From: Wurfbainia villosa
Taxonomy: Eukaryota > Streptophyta > Magnoliopsida > Zingiberales > Zingiberaceae
Assembly: GCA_025175895.1 (NCBI GenBank)
Contig: JAKLTH010000238.1
Coordinates: forward strand, 5,766,001-5,830,000
Length of the DNA: 64,000 bases
Direction of reading: 5' to 3'
A program made the position numbers and the translations under genes. Shown here piece after piece: positions 9,631-22,258 of this stretch (position 1 is the stretch's first letter; each line of letters begins with the position of its first letter). Under the pieces are notes generated by a model. That model had not been told where the DNA came from, did not search any database, and saw only the letters and a list, made by a program, of their open reading frames with translations.

Positions 9631-11569
9631 ATAAGTATACCCTCGGGGCGTGATATATAATGAACTAATCATTAAGAATATATAATATTAAATGAAGTAA
9701 TCATTAAAATTAAACATGTTGTAGTTTGTTAACTCATAACATAAATAATTTTAATAGACTGGATAGGTTATTACTACTCCCACTAAGATAAATACTTGCG
9801 CAATAGTAATCAATGCAATCCTTATCTTTATAGCTTAGCCAAGGCAATTTCAAGCAGGCCGACTTTAGGATTCTCTATAGAATCCACATTTGAATCCTTT
9901 TTTGGATCATTCTCAATCTTAGTAGGATCTTCTTGATCCATATGTTGAAGTAGCTCTATATACAACTCTATATATATGATGCATCCTTCATAGTACCTCT
10001 ATATGTGGTGTGCTACTACACTAAAATTTGCTAACAGTGAATGCATCAATGCCCAAAATCAATAGTTGTCTAGGATAGAAAAATCTTGTCACTCGAGTCT
10101 CCATAATAGTCTATCAAGCCTCCTAATGTATGCTTTGATTCCATAAGTAGGGTCATATGCTATCTTCTGGATAGCTTCCCTCAGCTTATTTTATAAATCA
10201 TTACGATGAGTTATTGTATAGATCATCCATACTATATAAAATTGAAATTATCAAAGTCAGTACAAAATCGATTAGTCAGTACAAAACTAACTAACATCAA
10301 TTTTTAATAGGCATAGAATCAATATACTATGAACACAAAAATAATCAAGAAAAAATAGCTCTTCTTGATTTTAGGAGTTCTAATCTACTAGTGTGTTAGA
10401 CCAGTCAATCGGACTAACAACTATCGACTATGAAAAATGAATTCGGAGTCATATGAGTGGGTTTAACTTGGTACTAAGTTGGTGAGTCTCGACTCAGCCA
10501 ATACCGACTTGGTTAGCGCTGTCAGTACTAACTTAGCCTTAAAGTCTCTCTTGTCAGTGCACTGCATGCCTTATTACATGGAGTAGTAACTGCGGTAATG
10601 TGTATTAATTCTAACAAGTGTTGGCTTCCTTTGCCTTAAAGTCTTCTCTGATCGGAGCTAATCATCGGCAAATGGAAGAACTTGTGGAGCCAACCTTCGG
10701 GAGATCTCCTGATGGTCGTCTGAGAATGGAGGTGGAGATGGTGGAGGCTCCCATCGTGAGAGGATGGGTGAGAATGAACTGATCTCTCTTCCCTAATGAT
10801 TGTTTCTCCTTTATATCCAAGTAGACCGACCTAATCTTGGCCCAAGGAGAGCTCAGTCCATCTCAACAGTTATGATGTTAGCTCCCAGGGCTAGTCTAGT
10901 TGGTAAGTACAAAGGGATAATTCTTAAGTGAGTAGGAGTCAATTTCTGAGGAGGTCATGACTCTGGGTTATCTACGGACCCCCTTCTTCGTACTTGCCAT
11001 CTGGTTTCTAATTTACCTCCTCTATCGGTAGGAGCAATTGGAGGGGGCTGCTAATGTGACGATTCTATATTTTTTTATGAATAGCCATGATGATAGCCTC
11101 GGATTATAGTACAACAAGAAAAATATCCATATTGAAATGTAAATAGTTCTGAATCAATCTTCAGTTACGGTGTATTTATAAATTTTTCTTTAAATGAGAT
11201 TTGATCCCTTAGAATGCTGAGTACATTGAGATATTCTAATTTACCCTTATCCAATTATTTTTTTTCATTGGTAGAAATAATAGAGGAATAATCATAGATC
11301 ATTGTTAATGTAGCAGGGTTATTAATGTAGCAGTTCACATTTATGAATAGGCGTGATGAATTCACATTTATGAATAGGCACGATGAAGGAGGAAGCAAAG
11401 CGTTCAGTCGAGGTTCATTTTTTTATTACCTCCTAACTTTTTTTTTTGTTGTTTTTTATGAGGAACTCGAGATTACCTGACCACTTTAGGCAGACCCACT
11501 AAAAAAGACAAATTTAGTCGACTATTCCACGAATGTTGATTCAGTCGATCTACCAAAAGTTTAAAAGAT
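9631..11569. other. AT-rich intergenic DNA, no gene seen
   Basis: Starts at the 3' flank of element A (ATAAG would be its TSD). No reading frame with family resemblance. The piece around 10480-11060 is less AT-rich (CCGACTTGG, GGAGGTGGAGATGGTGGAGG) and could be an old LTR fragment, but no ends are recognisable. Confidence 0.4.
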
Positions 11570-12150
11570 TCAGAGCGTTTGATTTAAGGATTTGAAAACG
11601 AGGGAATAGAATGATTCTTAATTATAATTTTTATTAATAGATTTAAAAATTAAAGGAATAAAATCATTTCTAATTATTTAGGAATGGATAAAATTTAAGG
11701 GATGATAGATTTAGAATTCATTCCCATCATTATCATCTTCGTCGTCGCCTACTATTTGCCATCCGCTATCGGTGTCGTCCGCTGTCGCCACTCACTGCCG
11801 CCATTGATCACCGCCCGTCGCCCGTCGCCCGTCGCCACCCTTCGTCACCCCCATCTGCCATCATAGGTCATTGGCCATCGTTGTCGATCGTTGGTCGCTG
11901 TCACCTGTTATCAGTCGTCGTCACCTGCCTCAAGCTATCGTCGGGGGCCACCATCAGTCGTCCATCGCCGCCAACGTCGTTGTCTTCGGCCGCCCACCGT
12001 CTATCGTCGTCGCCATTGTCGACAATCATATCTAATCCTAACTTATAAACTAAACAACAATATTATGATGGATAAAAATCATTTCCATTTCAATCTACTA
12101 TCAAATTCATTTTCATTTCTATTCTCATATTCAAACCAAATCTCACCTCA
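11570..12150. mobile_element. Possible TIR-type non-autonomous DNA element (MITE-like)
   Basis: The left edge (GAGCGTTTGATTTAAGG, about 11573) and the inverted right edge (GTGAGATTTGGTTTGA, about 12131-12146 read on minus) are similar. Adjacent AT-rich stretches also resemble each other in inverted orientation (GAATAGAATGATT against GAATAGAAATGAA). The middle (11745-12030) is a degenerate CGTCGCC-type trinucleotide-rich tract. No convincing TSD was found, so this is tentative. Confidence 0.3.
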
Positions 12151-12618
12151 GTCAATCTATTGATCCCGACAGGAGATAACAATCAATTATTGAACTTAAA
12201 TATGCTAAGGAACTGTTAGCCTTCAGAGATGCATTAATCATATTTGATGACATAATTAATCGACCTTTAAACTAATCTAATTGAATTGTATTTATAAATA
12301 CTACTAATTTATATATGCTAAATAAAATTAAGAACATTACTCTTTTTAAAGAAATATTAAAAATAATTCTCTTTCTAAAATATCTTACTTTAAAACTATT
12401 TTATCTAAAATGGCACCGTTTCTATACAATCTCATAATTGTTTTTATCAAAATTATTTCAAAGTGATTTGGTCATATTTTGAGAAAAAAAAACAAGGGGA
12501 GCGTTTTACTATTTTTTTTTTAGAGCGAAAAGCTTGTTTTTAACGACAATGTCAATGAATTGTCCTATTCTGCCCATACTAAATTATCATTTTATATATG
12601 ACTTTTTTTTCCTCACGG
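12151..12618. other. AT-rich intergenic DNA
   Basis: No gene, terminal repeat or structured motif recognised. Mostly A/T runs. Confidence 0.4.
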
Positions 12619-12790
12619 AGATTATATGATGATTAAGATATAACGGTGTTGATAGAAATGACATGAATCAATTTTAAAGGAGATTTTAAAAAAAAATTTA
12701 GATTTATATGACTTCCACGTATTTTGGTCACCACGTTAAAGTCCATAAAGCTCTTTGTAATTTATCTCCTTCATAATAATCATAGAACAG
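12619..12790 (+). repeat. Direct repeat, copy 1 (related to sequence upstream of the P450)
   Basis: About 170 bp align in the same orientation with 39010-39188, at roughly 70-75% identity by eye. Shared anchors are GATTAAGATATAACGGTG against GGTTAAGATATGACGGTG at the start and CATAGAACAGATCGAT at the end. It lies just outside the palindromic locus, mirroring copy 2. Confidence 0.65.
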
Positions 12791-13186
12791 ATCGATGAGG
12801 ATTGTTAGATTAACGATTTCAATTTTTTATTGATGTTTTTTATTTTATAATGTAAATGTTCAAACTTGGAGTTTAACTTTGTAAGCGGACTAGTTTTTCT
12901 AAATAAAAAATCTTTCCTCCAGATAATTTATATATATTAACGGTTGATCAATAAATGTATTAATTTTAAGAAAAATTCAGATTATTATTTAATAATTTAT
13001 TTATTTGAGAATCTTATCATCACTTACTAGTCAATAGGACGGTTGTTAATTGTTATTTAAAAAATATAGAAGTGTATTAGTGGTGGATCGATGATTATCG
13101 TTAGGATTCATTGGAATAATTTGCAAGTGCAAAGATAGAAGATACTTGACAGTCTAGACTATAAATTCGGTTGGAATCAACTCTTG

Positions 13187-13696
13187 GTTCACCGTAGCTT
13201 TAATATATACTATGATAATTTATCAAAGGATGCACAAGAAATTTGTCGATACCTAAAAGATATATTGGAGTTTTATATTTCTCAAAAAGCATATTAAATT
13301 CTTACATTACATCTCTGACAAATTTTCTCATTTCTCTCTTTTGTCTATAATATTTTTTTCTTTTTCTTTTCCCTCATAAATTAATCTTCTCTCCTTTTGC
13401 ATACATACAAAATTCACATAACATTTAAAAATCAACACTATCTCTAAAATCAAAAATAAAATCACCACACGTGAGCTTGGTGCAGGAGTTGGTCTTACAA
13501 GTCCTGCACTATAGTGTTGGTGCAAGTCTTGCAAAATTAGAATCATGTGTTGGTACTGATTTTGCATGATCACCACTATGGTGGTGCTGGTCTTGGGAGA
13601 TTTGCACCAACACCATAGTGCTGGTCTTACAAGATCAGTATCACTATAGTGTTGATTTTACAAGACTAACACCACATATAGTGTTGAGGCAAAATC
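13187..13696 (+). repeat. Left arm of an old long inverted repeat
   Basis: Read on the minus strand this segment aligns with 38470-38970 in order: the dyad minisatellite (13440-13690), a GTGGTGATTTTATTTTTGA block, a purine-rich AGGAGAGA block, CTTTTTGAGAAATA, CTTTTAGG...GACAAA...TGTGC, and an outer GGTGA block. Element B inserted at 13697. The arm resumes at 31102, which was contiguous before B arrived. Confidence 0.7.
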
Positions 13697-15263
13697 TGTT
13701 GGGGATCCTTGGAACACTAGACGAGGGGGGGGGTGAATAACATCGTGTTATATGTCGATAGAATTTATTCGCGTTCGTCTCTACAAAACTCATTATGCGC
13801 AGTGGAATATAGATAATAGCAATAACAAAATAAGACAAACACGAATACAAGAATATAATGTGGTTCGGAATCGAACAGTTCATACTCCACGGATCGAGCT
13901 CTAAAGAGCTCTGGTGATGCACACGCAACCACTAATCACAATAACTCCTTCTCGACACAAGTTGGAGGTGGAGAAACCTCGTACAAATGATTACACTAAA
14001 TAATACGAAAGATACAAGCTAATACAGATAAGAAATACAATGCAAGTAAAGAAAAACACTTTACAAGAGCACTTTGGTTGCTTGATCTTTGATTTCCTTG
14101 GACTAGTCTTGAAGGACTGAAAAACACTAGCTATCCCCTTCAATTCGCCCAAGGAAAAACACTGCAAAAGCCCTCCTTCTGAGCTGCCTTTATATCCTGT
14201 GTTGGGCTGGATTTCCGTCGATCAGTCTACTGCCATAAGGCACCAGTCGACTGATGTCACTGTTGTCATGAGACAACGGGTCGATCTACGCTGGAAAAAC
14301 TCCAACGGATCTCTTGGCAGTCGACTGCTAGCACCTGTAGACGACTACTCAATCGGATACGGAGCGTTCTGTGCTCGCGACCGAACCATCAGTCGACTGT
14401 CGTCCATGACAATGGACTGATCAACCCATCAGTCGACTGCTACCAATGAGCAGTCGACTGCCAGAGCATTTTCATCCCTAAACTGACAGTCGAACTCTAG
14501 TCGACTCACGGAAGTCGAACCGGCCATAGTGTCAGTCGATTGCCAACCTCAAACATGAGGTTTCAACCCAAGTATGGTTTCCCCATACTTGCTAGACCAC
14601 CCTTAGCCTAGACCTAAGCCTTCTAGCCACTTCCATCAGCCTCACGCATCTCGGATCCTTCCAAGTCATCCATGACTTATTCATCCATTGTGTTAGTCTT
14701 CATATGCTTCTATTGTCTATGTCATGCTAACGGTGTCTACACCGCCAAGGTACATTGGAATTACGTCGCCAAGACTCCGCTTGGACTTTACGCCACCAAT
14801 ATCAAATCCCTTGGACTTCTCAAATGTTAAGACTCAAGCTTGGACTTTCCCTTGCCAACCTATGTTAGACTTTCCATGCTAAGACTTATGCTTGGACTTT
14901 TCCTTGCCAAGTGTCCCACTTGGACTTTCCATGCCAAGTACCCATGACTTGGACTTTACCTTGCCAAGACTTATGCTTGGATTTTTCCTTGCCAAGTGTC
15001 TCACTTGGACTTTTCATGCTAAGACACATGCTTAGACTTTCCCATAATCACATGGTCAACCCTAGTCAACCATCAAAGTCTCCCTCGAGTCAAACTCGAG
15101 TCCGGTTAATCATAACCCAGGTCGATTGTATAAACAATCTCCCTAAAACATCAACAGACATTAATGTCAAACATAAATATCAAACTTCCATGTTAAACAT
15201 CAAAATATCACTCGAGTCAAACTCGAGTCTGGTCAATCGTGACCTGGGCCGATTGCACCAACA
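13697..15263 (-). repeat. 3' LTR of element B (1567 bp)
   Basis: Plus-strand boundaries are TGTTGGGGATCC (13697) and TTGCACCAACA (15263), next to the polypurine tract complement at 15264. It contains a CTAGACGAGGGGG-TGAATA block near its R/U5 end, a cluster of CAGTCGACTG palindromes (about 14215-14545) and a dyad minisatellite (14740-15060). A relic LTR start plus relic polypurine tract lies at about 15130-15145, 127 bp inside the true end. Confidence 0.9.
14740..15060 (+). repeat. Dyad minisatellite inside LTR B (left copy)
   Basis: About ten imperfect units of roughly 25-35 bp built on CTTGGACTTTCCATGCCAAG. Each unit is itself an inverted repeat (CTTGG...CCAAG) able to fold into a short hairpin. 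The array is mirrored at 30590-30900 in the other LTR. Confidence 0.8.
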
Positions 15264-17163
15264 ATCTCCCCCTTTTTGATGTTTGACAAAAACAACCTTG
15301 AGTTAGGCCCCTAACTCAAATTCCCTTACCAATTTCCCAAATTGATAATCTTACCTTTCTCCCCAATTCTCCGAATTGGCAATTGATAACATTCTCTATA
15401 TCATTCTCCCCCAAATATTCTCCCCCTTTTTGACTAACATCAAAAAGGTTTACTCTCCAAGGAGGTTAATATCTCATATCCAATGAGATCTTACAATCTC
15501 CCCCTTGGTCCAAAAATACCTAGAATGTCTACCATCTTCCTGGTGATAAGTCTCATATCACTCAAGAGAGACAATTCCATACTCTACCATTTTTCAAATT
15601 GGGTATCTCAAAATCTCATTTTCTCTCTCAAGAGGAAAAATACCATCCATCATCCCATGATAGATACCTCCCCCTAAAGGCTTGCTCCCCCTTGACCATT
15701 GCACCAACAATGTCCTTGGGAAGTCCCTAAGTCAATAGGAACTTTAAACCATCAAAGATAAGGTTCAAAGTTTAAACATGAACTCTCCACACCTTAAATT
15801 TGATACATCATCCTAACACCTTTCCTAATCCATATCCAATGGATTTTCACCCTTTATAATGCTTCCCAAAGCATACCCTAGGATTAGAAGTGGTTAGGGA
15901 ACTTTACCATGACTAAAAATGGGCTAAACAATCTTATTTTTTCCGAAATCAGCTTGGCAGTCAACTACTTACAATTATTAGTTGAACTGCCCTCTATCAG
16001 TCGACTACCATCAGGCAGCAGTCAACTGATAACTGAAATTCTCAAATTTCAACTATCAGAATCGAATTTTGAAAAAGAATAAGCAATTCTACGTATTTTA
16101 AAAAATCGTGAAAATTCATACGTACATTACTTATAAGCAATACAATGGGTGAAAAATGTTTGAAAAATATTTTACCTATAAAATATCGAAATTGATACAA
16201 AATTCAAAAGTGAAGAAAAACTTTAATGTTTTAGCTTACTTTGTATCAAACTCATCAATGGTGATTGCTATCAAAAGATAGATTTCATCAAGGTTTTCTA
16301 AAATGATTTTAAAACGTTTTCAAAATCTTATTTTGGATCATATTCCTTGGGCTCAATGTACATGACTTGTACACAAGCTTTCCCAATGATCTACAATTGA
16401 GATAAGATGAGTTTTAGTTCATATAGATGCAAAAACTATGCACCTTGAACTTAACTCATATCCTAGCATCTCACATGTATCTAGGGTGTATAAATACACA
16501 TACATGTCAAGTTAGATGTGAGATGTGGATTTTGATTTATCTTAAACTAAAGTCTCATGCATTTTCTAAGGCAACACTACTTGATTCCCTTATAAATGAG
16601 ACTTCAAGTCATGTCATAGTCCTTAAATCAATTTTAATCAAATTAAATGCATGAAGTATGATCGTGACATAAATGATAACATAATAAAACATGACCGATG
16701 ATCATGATGTCATGACATATGATATAAATCTAAGCATACATGACATTAACCTTAAACCTAAGCATAATCATGACATATTAAATGATTAAAACTAAGCATG
16801 ATGTCATGACATATTATATGACAACCAAAGCATGATATATAAAATATATAGGTATAATAATACCTAAATTTTAATATTAATTGTCATTTGATATAATTAA
16901 GTAGATTTTGTCATATTCCTATTAATCTCCTAAGTGTGCCCAAAAACCCAGAACGACACACTATGACCTCTAAACCTAAATTGTGTCAATTTGATCAATT
17001 TATCAAACTTCTCAAATAATATTGGCACATCCTAAAATCTTTTAGGATCATAATTCAAATCTATTTCCAAGATATCTATAACCTTGAAAATGACCTAAAA
17101 TGTCAACTTTGCTATGATTGAGTTAACTACCCATCCAATCAAGGTTGACACGACCTAACCCAT
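15264..17163 (-). other. Polypurine tract and 3' non-coding region of element B
   Basis: On the minus strand AAAAAGGGGGAGAT abuts the 3' LTR. The flanking GTCAAACATCAAAA (complement of 15275-15288) pairs with a copy inside the LTR near 15192-15205, giving the junction hairpin. The remaining 1.8 kb is AT-rich, with several CCCCCTT runs (extra polypurine tracts on the minus strand) near 15420, 15500 and 15670. No ORF of note. Confidence 0.65.
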
Positions 17164-18807
17164 CTAGCGTGAGTCAATCACGCCCTTAGGAACCCAAAAT
17201 CTATTTGATCTCATTGAGTTAATTAGGTATTCCTTAGGGATAAATTCCCTAGATACCTTTCTAATGACCCTTCTAGGCTTGTTAGCCTTGGTCATTGTGG
17301 TATTGCTTAGGTTAATCTTAGGGATTGCCTCCCTAGTAACCTTCTTAGTGGTCACCCTAGGTTTCTTCGAAACCCTAGCCACTAGGCACCTATTTTGGTC
17401 AACCTTAGGGATGACTTCCCTATTGACCTTGGTCTTTCTAGGCCTAGTTTGTGCTCCATAATCAAATGGAACACTATGATAAATCACCTTAGGCTTAGGT
17501 TTGTGACCCAAACCTTTCTTGCCCTTGGTTAACTTTTGTTTTTTAGGTCCTAGGTGTTGACTTTGAGATTTGGACCCTTGACTTTGACCATTAGACCCTT
17601 GAAATTGATTTTGTATCTTATTTAGGGTCTTTTTCAATTTCTCAAGCCTTGACCTCAAGGCTTGATTTTCAAACTCTAATTGCCCAATTGATTTTTGATT
17701 AGATTTTTGGGCATGAGACTTCCTAGGCATATGCCTAGTCCATTTGGGATTAAGACCTAAGTGGTCTCCTATTTTCCTAATTGATTCCCTAGGTAAAATA
17801 TTTCTAGGAACATTAGTCCTAATTTTCTCCTTCTTTAAAAGGCAGACATTCTTAGCTCCTAGACAAAATTTCTTATTTCTAACATTCTCTTTATGATAGA
17901 TAGTAAGATTGCTAAAATTATTTCTAGCATGCTTTTTGATATTATTTGAATAAGGAGCTTTATTTAAAAATACCTTAGGGTTAACTTTGGAAGCTCCCCT
18001 ACTTGTGTAGCTCCTTCTTGCCCCTTCTTCTTTCCTCTTAGACATTGACTCCGGTAAGTAATGTTCCGGTAGCCGACATTTGAAGCAAATTACTTTCTCC
18101 TTGCTCTTTTGCGTTGAGGGATCGACATCTTTGACTTTTGGCGCCGGTGGAGCTTTTCTTACTCTCTTTGGGCACTTGCTCTTATAGTGTCCGGGTTCCC
18201 TACACTCAAAGCATATAATATTCATTTTATTATTAATTGACATGCTTGAGTTACCTAGGGTGGTGATGAGGTTCTCTTGAGCTTACTCTTCCTCTCTACC
18301 GGATGTAGATGGTTCTTCTTGTTGCTCTGGTGTTAAGGATGCTCTAATCTCCTCCCCCTCAATCCTAAAGGTGGAGGTCTCCTCCAATTCTACTTCCTCT
18401 TCCTCCTTGGATGTTGACAGTCTCTCGACCTCCAAGCCTTCACTTCCTTGTGAGGAAGATGTGCTTGCCTCTTCGGTCCCTTCCTCTTGGACCGGTGATG
18501 GACCTTCATGGAGCTTGGCCAAATCGCTCCAAAGCTCTTTAGCATCCATGCACTCACCTAGGCTACACAAGAAGTCATTAGGAATTAAATCAAAAATGAA
18601 TTTGATTACCTTCTTGTTTTTCTCGAATCTTTGGAGTTGATCTTCACTCCATTTCTTCTTCTTGAGGAAACCACCTTTTGGTCATCTTGGATACTCAAAT
18701 CCTTCCATTAATAAGGACCATTCCTCAAGGTCTCTCATCATCAAAAATTCTTCAATTCTTCTCTTCCAAGAATTGAAGTCTTCTCTTCCGTATAGGGTGT
18801 AGGGCAT
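17164..18807 (-). pseudogene. Gag of element B, broken
   Basis: One continuous frame from ATG 18807, starting MPYTLYGREDFNSWKRRIEE (the usual copia gag start in which the target residues surround a tryptophan), to 17164. It has two in-frame stops: a TGA near 18690, where a C-to-T change at an Arg codon would suffice, and a TAA at 18283-18285. The capsid helix SLGECMDAKELWSDLAKLHEG is recognisable. There are two zinc knuckles: the first complete (CFECREPGHYKSKC), the second damaged (CFKCRLPEHYLPES). A long Lys-rich C terminus ends with FWVPKG, the same WVPK motif that ends the gags of A, C and D just before protease. Here no protease follows. Confidence 0.8.
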
Positions 18808-18900
18808 CGGTGTGTTGATGTCTCATCATAATTGTTCTTGGACTTCCATCTTCACCCTCTAGCGTGCTCTCACGGCGGTCAAACCTTGAAGAGCCCCGGG

Positions 18901-18911
18901 CTCTGATACCA
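18901..18911 (-). other. Primer binding site of element B
   Basis: Plus strand CTCTGATACCA is the complement of TGGTATCAGAG, two bases from the LTR edge at 18914. Confidence 0.88.
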
Positions 18912-19134
18912 CTTGTTGGGGATCCTTGGAACGCTAGAGGGGGGTGAATAGCATCGTGTTATACGTTGATGGAATTCGTTCGCGTTCGTCTCTACAAAAC
19001 TCGTTATGCGCAGCGGAATATAGATAATAGCAATAACGAAATAAGACAAACACGAACACAAGAATATAACGTGGTTCGGAACCGAACGGTTTCTACTCCA
19101 CGGATCGAGCTCTAGTGATGCACACGCAACAACT

Positions 19135-22100
19135 TGTCACGCCCCGAGGTAGACTCTGTCCGGCCAACGGACGACACCCCCTTATGACAATTTCAATACG
19201 GTACAAAGTCGCAGCCAGTATAACACATATCGAAAATGTATAACAACATAGCAAAACGTACTACATCAATAGCGGAAGCCAACACATGGAAATACAAACT
19301 CGTCAACATAAGTACATCGGTATATCCGTCCATACTAGAATAAAATCCATACTGAATAACAAAAGAGAAACATATAGCATGATCTCCAAAACAATAAGAG
19401 TCCATATAAAGATACATGCGATGGGAAGCAAAAACCCTCGGAAAACGGCGAGATGGGATTAGGTGGCAATGCTCCAAGTACATGCCGAAGTCTTCTATCT
19501 ACTACCTGGGCGACAGGAAACCCAGGGTCCAGGGTGGTGAGTATAAAACTCAGGGGTAATATATAGAGGTGCATGAACAACATACAGGGTAAGAGATCTA
19601 CAAGTATACATGTGAAGATCTACAGGTATGCAGCATGAGTCCAACAGACATCTGATTACTAAGCATAGTAATCAGTAATCACATATATGTCCTACTCATA
19701 GCATAAACTGAACTGATCAACTTACATAAAGTAATGTACATACCTGACGGTCTGTCCTCCATATGATCTATAACATCCTGAACAGGTATATCATGACATA
19801 ATCCCAAATAGTACACGCTCATGCTCAACACATGCACAACGATATATAAAATATGCAAAAGGCAGGTAGCATGATGTACAATCATATGCAGCAATCAAAT
19901 GCAGCATCTCACAGGCATATGTAAAACATATATCAAATACATGCATACATATATATCAGCAAATGCATATGCATGGTCCTTTGTCTGCGGACCGTCAACC
20001 ATGACCCCAGAGTGGCCAGGGTGGCACGACAAATGACAACTAGCCCGACTCTAGCTACCACTACTCTCGAGTGGCCGAGTTGGGTACTATGAATGAGTAG
20101 TATATAAGCGTAAAAAGCTAACTACTCCTAGGGGTCCCTGCTGCAAGTCACGCCGTCCCTACCCATGAGTAGACAAGCACCGCACACAGGACAACTGCAC
20201 GTCATAACAACCACCATCTATAGTGGGCGAGTGCTAACACCACTCTGCAGCGGTGGCGGTCACGCATCTCCTACCACCATATATAGTGGTCGGCGCGGCA
20301 CATCTAATGCTCGCCTCAACCCTGCTACCACTACCCCAGTGGCGGGAGGCGGGATGAGATGACCGTCTCTTCCTGAGGAAGACCCGATCGTCGACATGCA
20401 TGCAAATGTAATGATGCATAACTCACATACATCCCCACACTCCTAATCCACAAGGAGATCTAGTCAACAAAAGTCAACCATGCAAGGGCGATTGATCAGT
20501 AACCCCAACTTACTTACCTATATGCGGATAAATAGGTTCATCAAGTTAACTCACTAATATATATGCGGTACTGTACAACGACGCCAGGGACTCATCACCT
20601 AACCTAGTGATGGAACCCGGTAACCCCATCTAAGTCCACACTAGTGACTACATGCATTTAAGCTGAATACCTATCGGCTAACATACAAGCAGGTTATAAT
20701 TTCTATCCAGAGATAAAGGTATGATAGATTAACGACAATATCTCAAAGATCGCGAGTTAAGTACAAGCACAAGATACAATATGAGTGGATCTAAGGTAAA
20801 CAAGAATAATCATATGTAGCTGTCATGCACTAGAATTGATCAAACTACCGGACCAGGTAGATATTACCCACCTGATACGAAGCTCGTATAATCCTCACGG
20901 CCGCGGGCCTGCTTCGTATCCCAAACTTGCACATAATAACAAATTAGGATTAAGCATAAAGCTCGATAATAAATGAATAAAATACTAACTCATTTATATT
21001 CGTATTCTTTTCCCAAAGACATTATAACCACTTCCTAAGCTTATACATCATAACCCATATGATCCAACGCTAACATCTCCAAATCAAAACATACTCTAAT
21101 GAACTAACCTCCAACCACCCTTGACTTACCATCACATTAATTCATAGCAATTACCAACATCCCACCGGATCGATAACTTCACAGCGTAAATCTAACGAGT
21201 CTATAAATTACAATCTCAAAACATCGAACATCCACACTACAAATCATCCACAGAACTAATCTAAGTAAAACCTAATTAACAACTTCAATCCACTGTTTAT
21301 CCCTAATTTACAGTAGAAACCATCCCGACTTCTTTAATCATCTACAAAACACCACACCAGCACACTCGGACCTTCCTGGCGACCTACTCCGCTTACCCTC
21401 TGCTCGCGAAGAAATTCGGATCAAGCACATCGGCGAACCATAACCAAGCTAACAATATCGGACAACACATGGGTAATAAGGCTTACGATTCTAGACCTCT
21501 GTCGGATTTGGTTGCTCTAAATCCCGGTTCGATCGAGCTCTGCAATCCACCCAAATCCACCTTACTCGTCCCCCAATTACCGGCGAAGATCGGGCTCGAT
21601 CCCTAGCCCGGCGACGACCGCGGCCCGACTTTTCCCTCTTCTGCGCTCACAGAACCAACGGCTCCGATCACGCCCAAACGAGCTAGGCTAAAATCGAAAG
21701 TCGTAGCTAGCAGCAAACCTTAACTCGACAGGGAAAAACAACAATCGATACCTACCTTCAATGGCAGCTCGGCTGCGGGTAGCAACAACGCCGCTTTGTC
21801 TCTGGAAGTGTCGCGCGGTTTTTCGGTAGAACCCTTGATCCACGGTGGGAGATCGGCCTAGTGGTGGCGCCGTCAATGCTTCGCGCCGGGCGTCGATGAG
21901 CGGAGATCGGCGATGCGATCGTGAGCGAAGCGATAGCGAAAAAAAAGTGGGGATCGCGGTGAAAATGAGACGATCCTTCATTCGGCACCCTTTTTAACAG
22001 CCGTTCCATTGATCCGGTTAACCCAGCTCAACCCAAACCCAATCGATTAGGTTCATTAAGCCCATTTCCATTAATTTATTGATCCATTCTGACCCATTTC

Positions 22101-22170
22101 GGCCCACTAATTAAGCCTAATTAATCCCAATTGATTACGGTTTAATCCATTTTTTTTTTCGTATACTACA
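19135..22170 (-). repeat. 3' LTR of the gypsy element (3036 bp)
   Basis: Begins TGTCACGCC on the plus strand and ends GTATACTACA at 22170, with the polypurine tract complement TTCTCCCCCAC at 22171-22181. It carries a set of short dyads (CCACT...AGTGG type) at 20050-20345 and a roughly 520-bp segment (about 21312-21830) that is missing from the other LTR. Confidence 0.88.
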
Positions 22171-22258
22171 TTCTCCCCCACTTAATAAAATTTGGTCCTC
22201 AAATTTCCGTACTTATATGCAGTAATCAAAGTAAGAAATTCTTGAATTACTACATACC

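Noticed and set aside
12619..13186. Second, truncated P450 copy linked to direct repeat copy 1
   Set aside because: No P450 motif (PPGP, AGTDT, FxxGxRxCxG) is present on either strand between 9631 and 13696.
14740..15060. CRISPR-like regularly spaced repeats in LTRs (also 30590-30900 and 61615-61965)
   Set aside because: Plant LTR minisatellites with imperfect, adjoining dyad units, no unique equal-length spacers and no cas genes.
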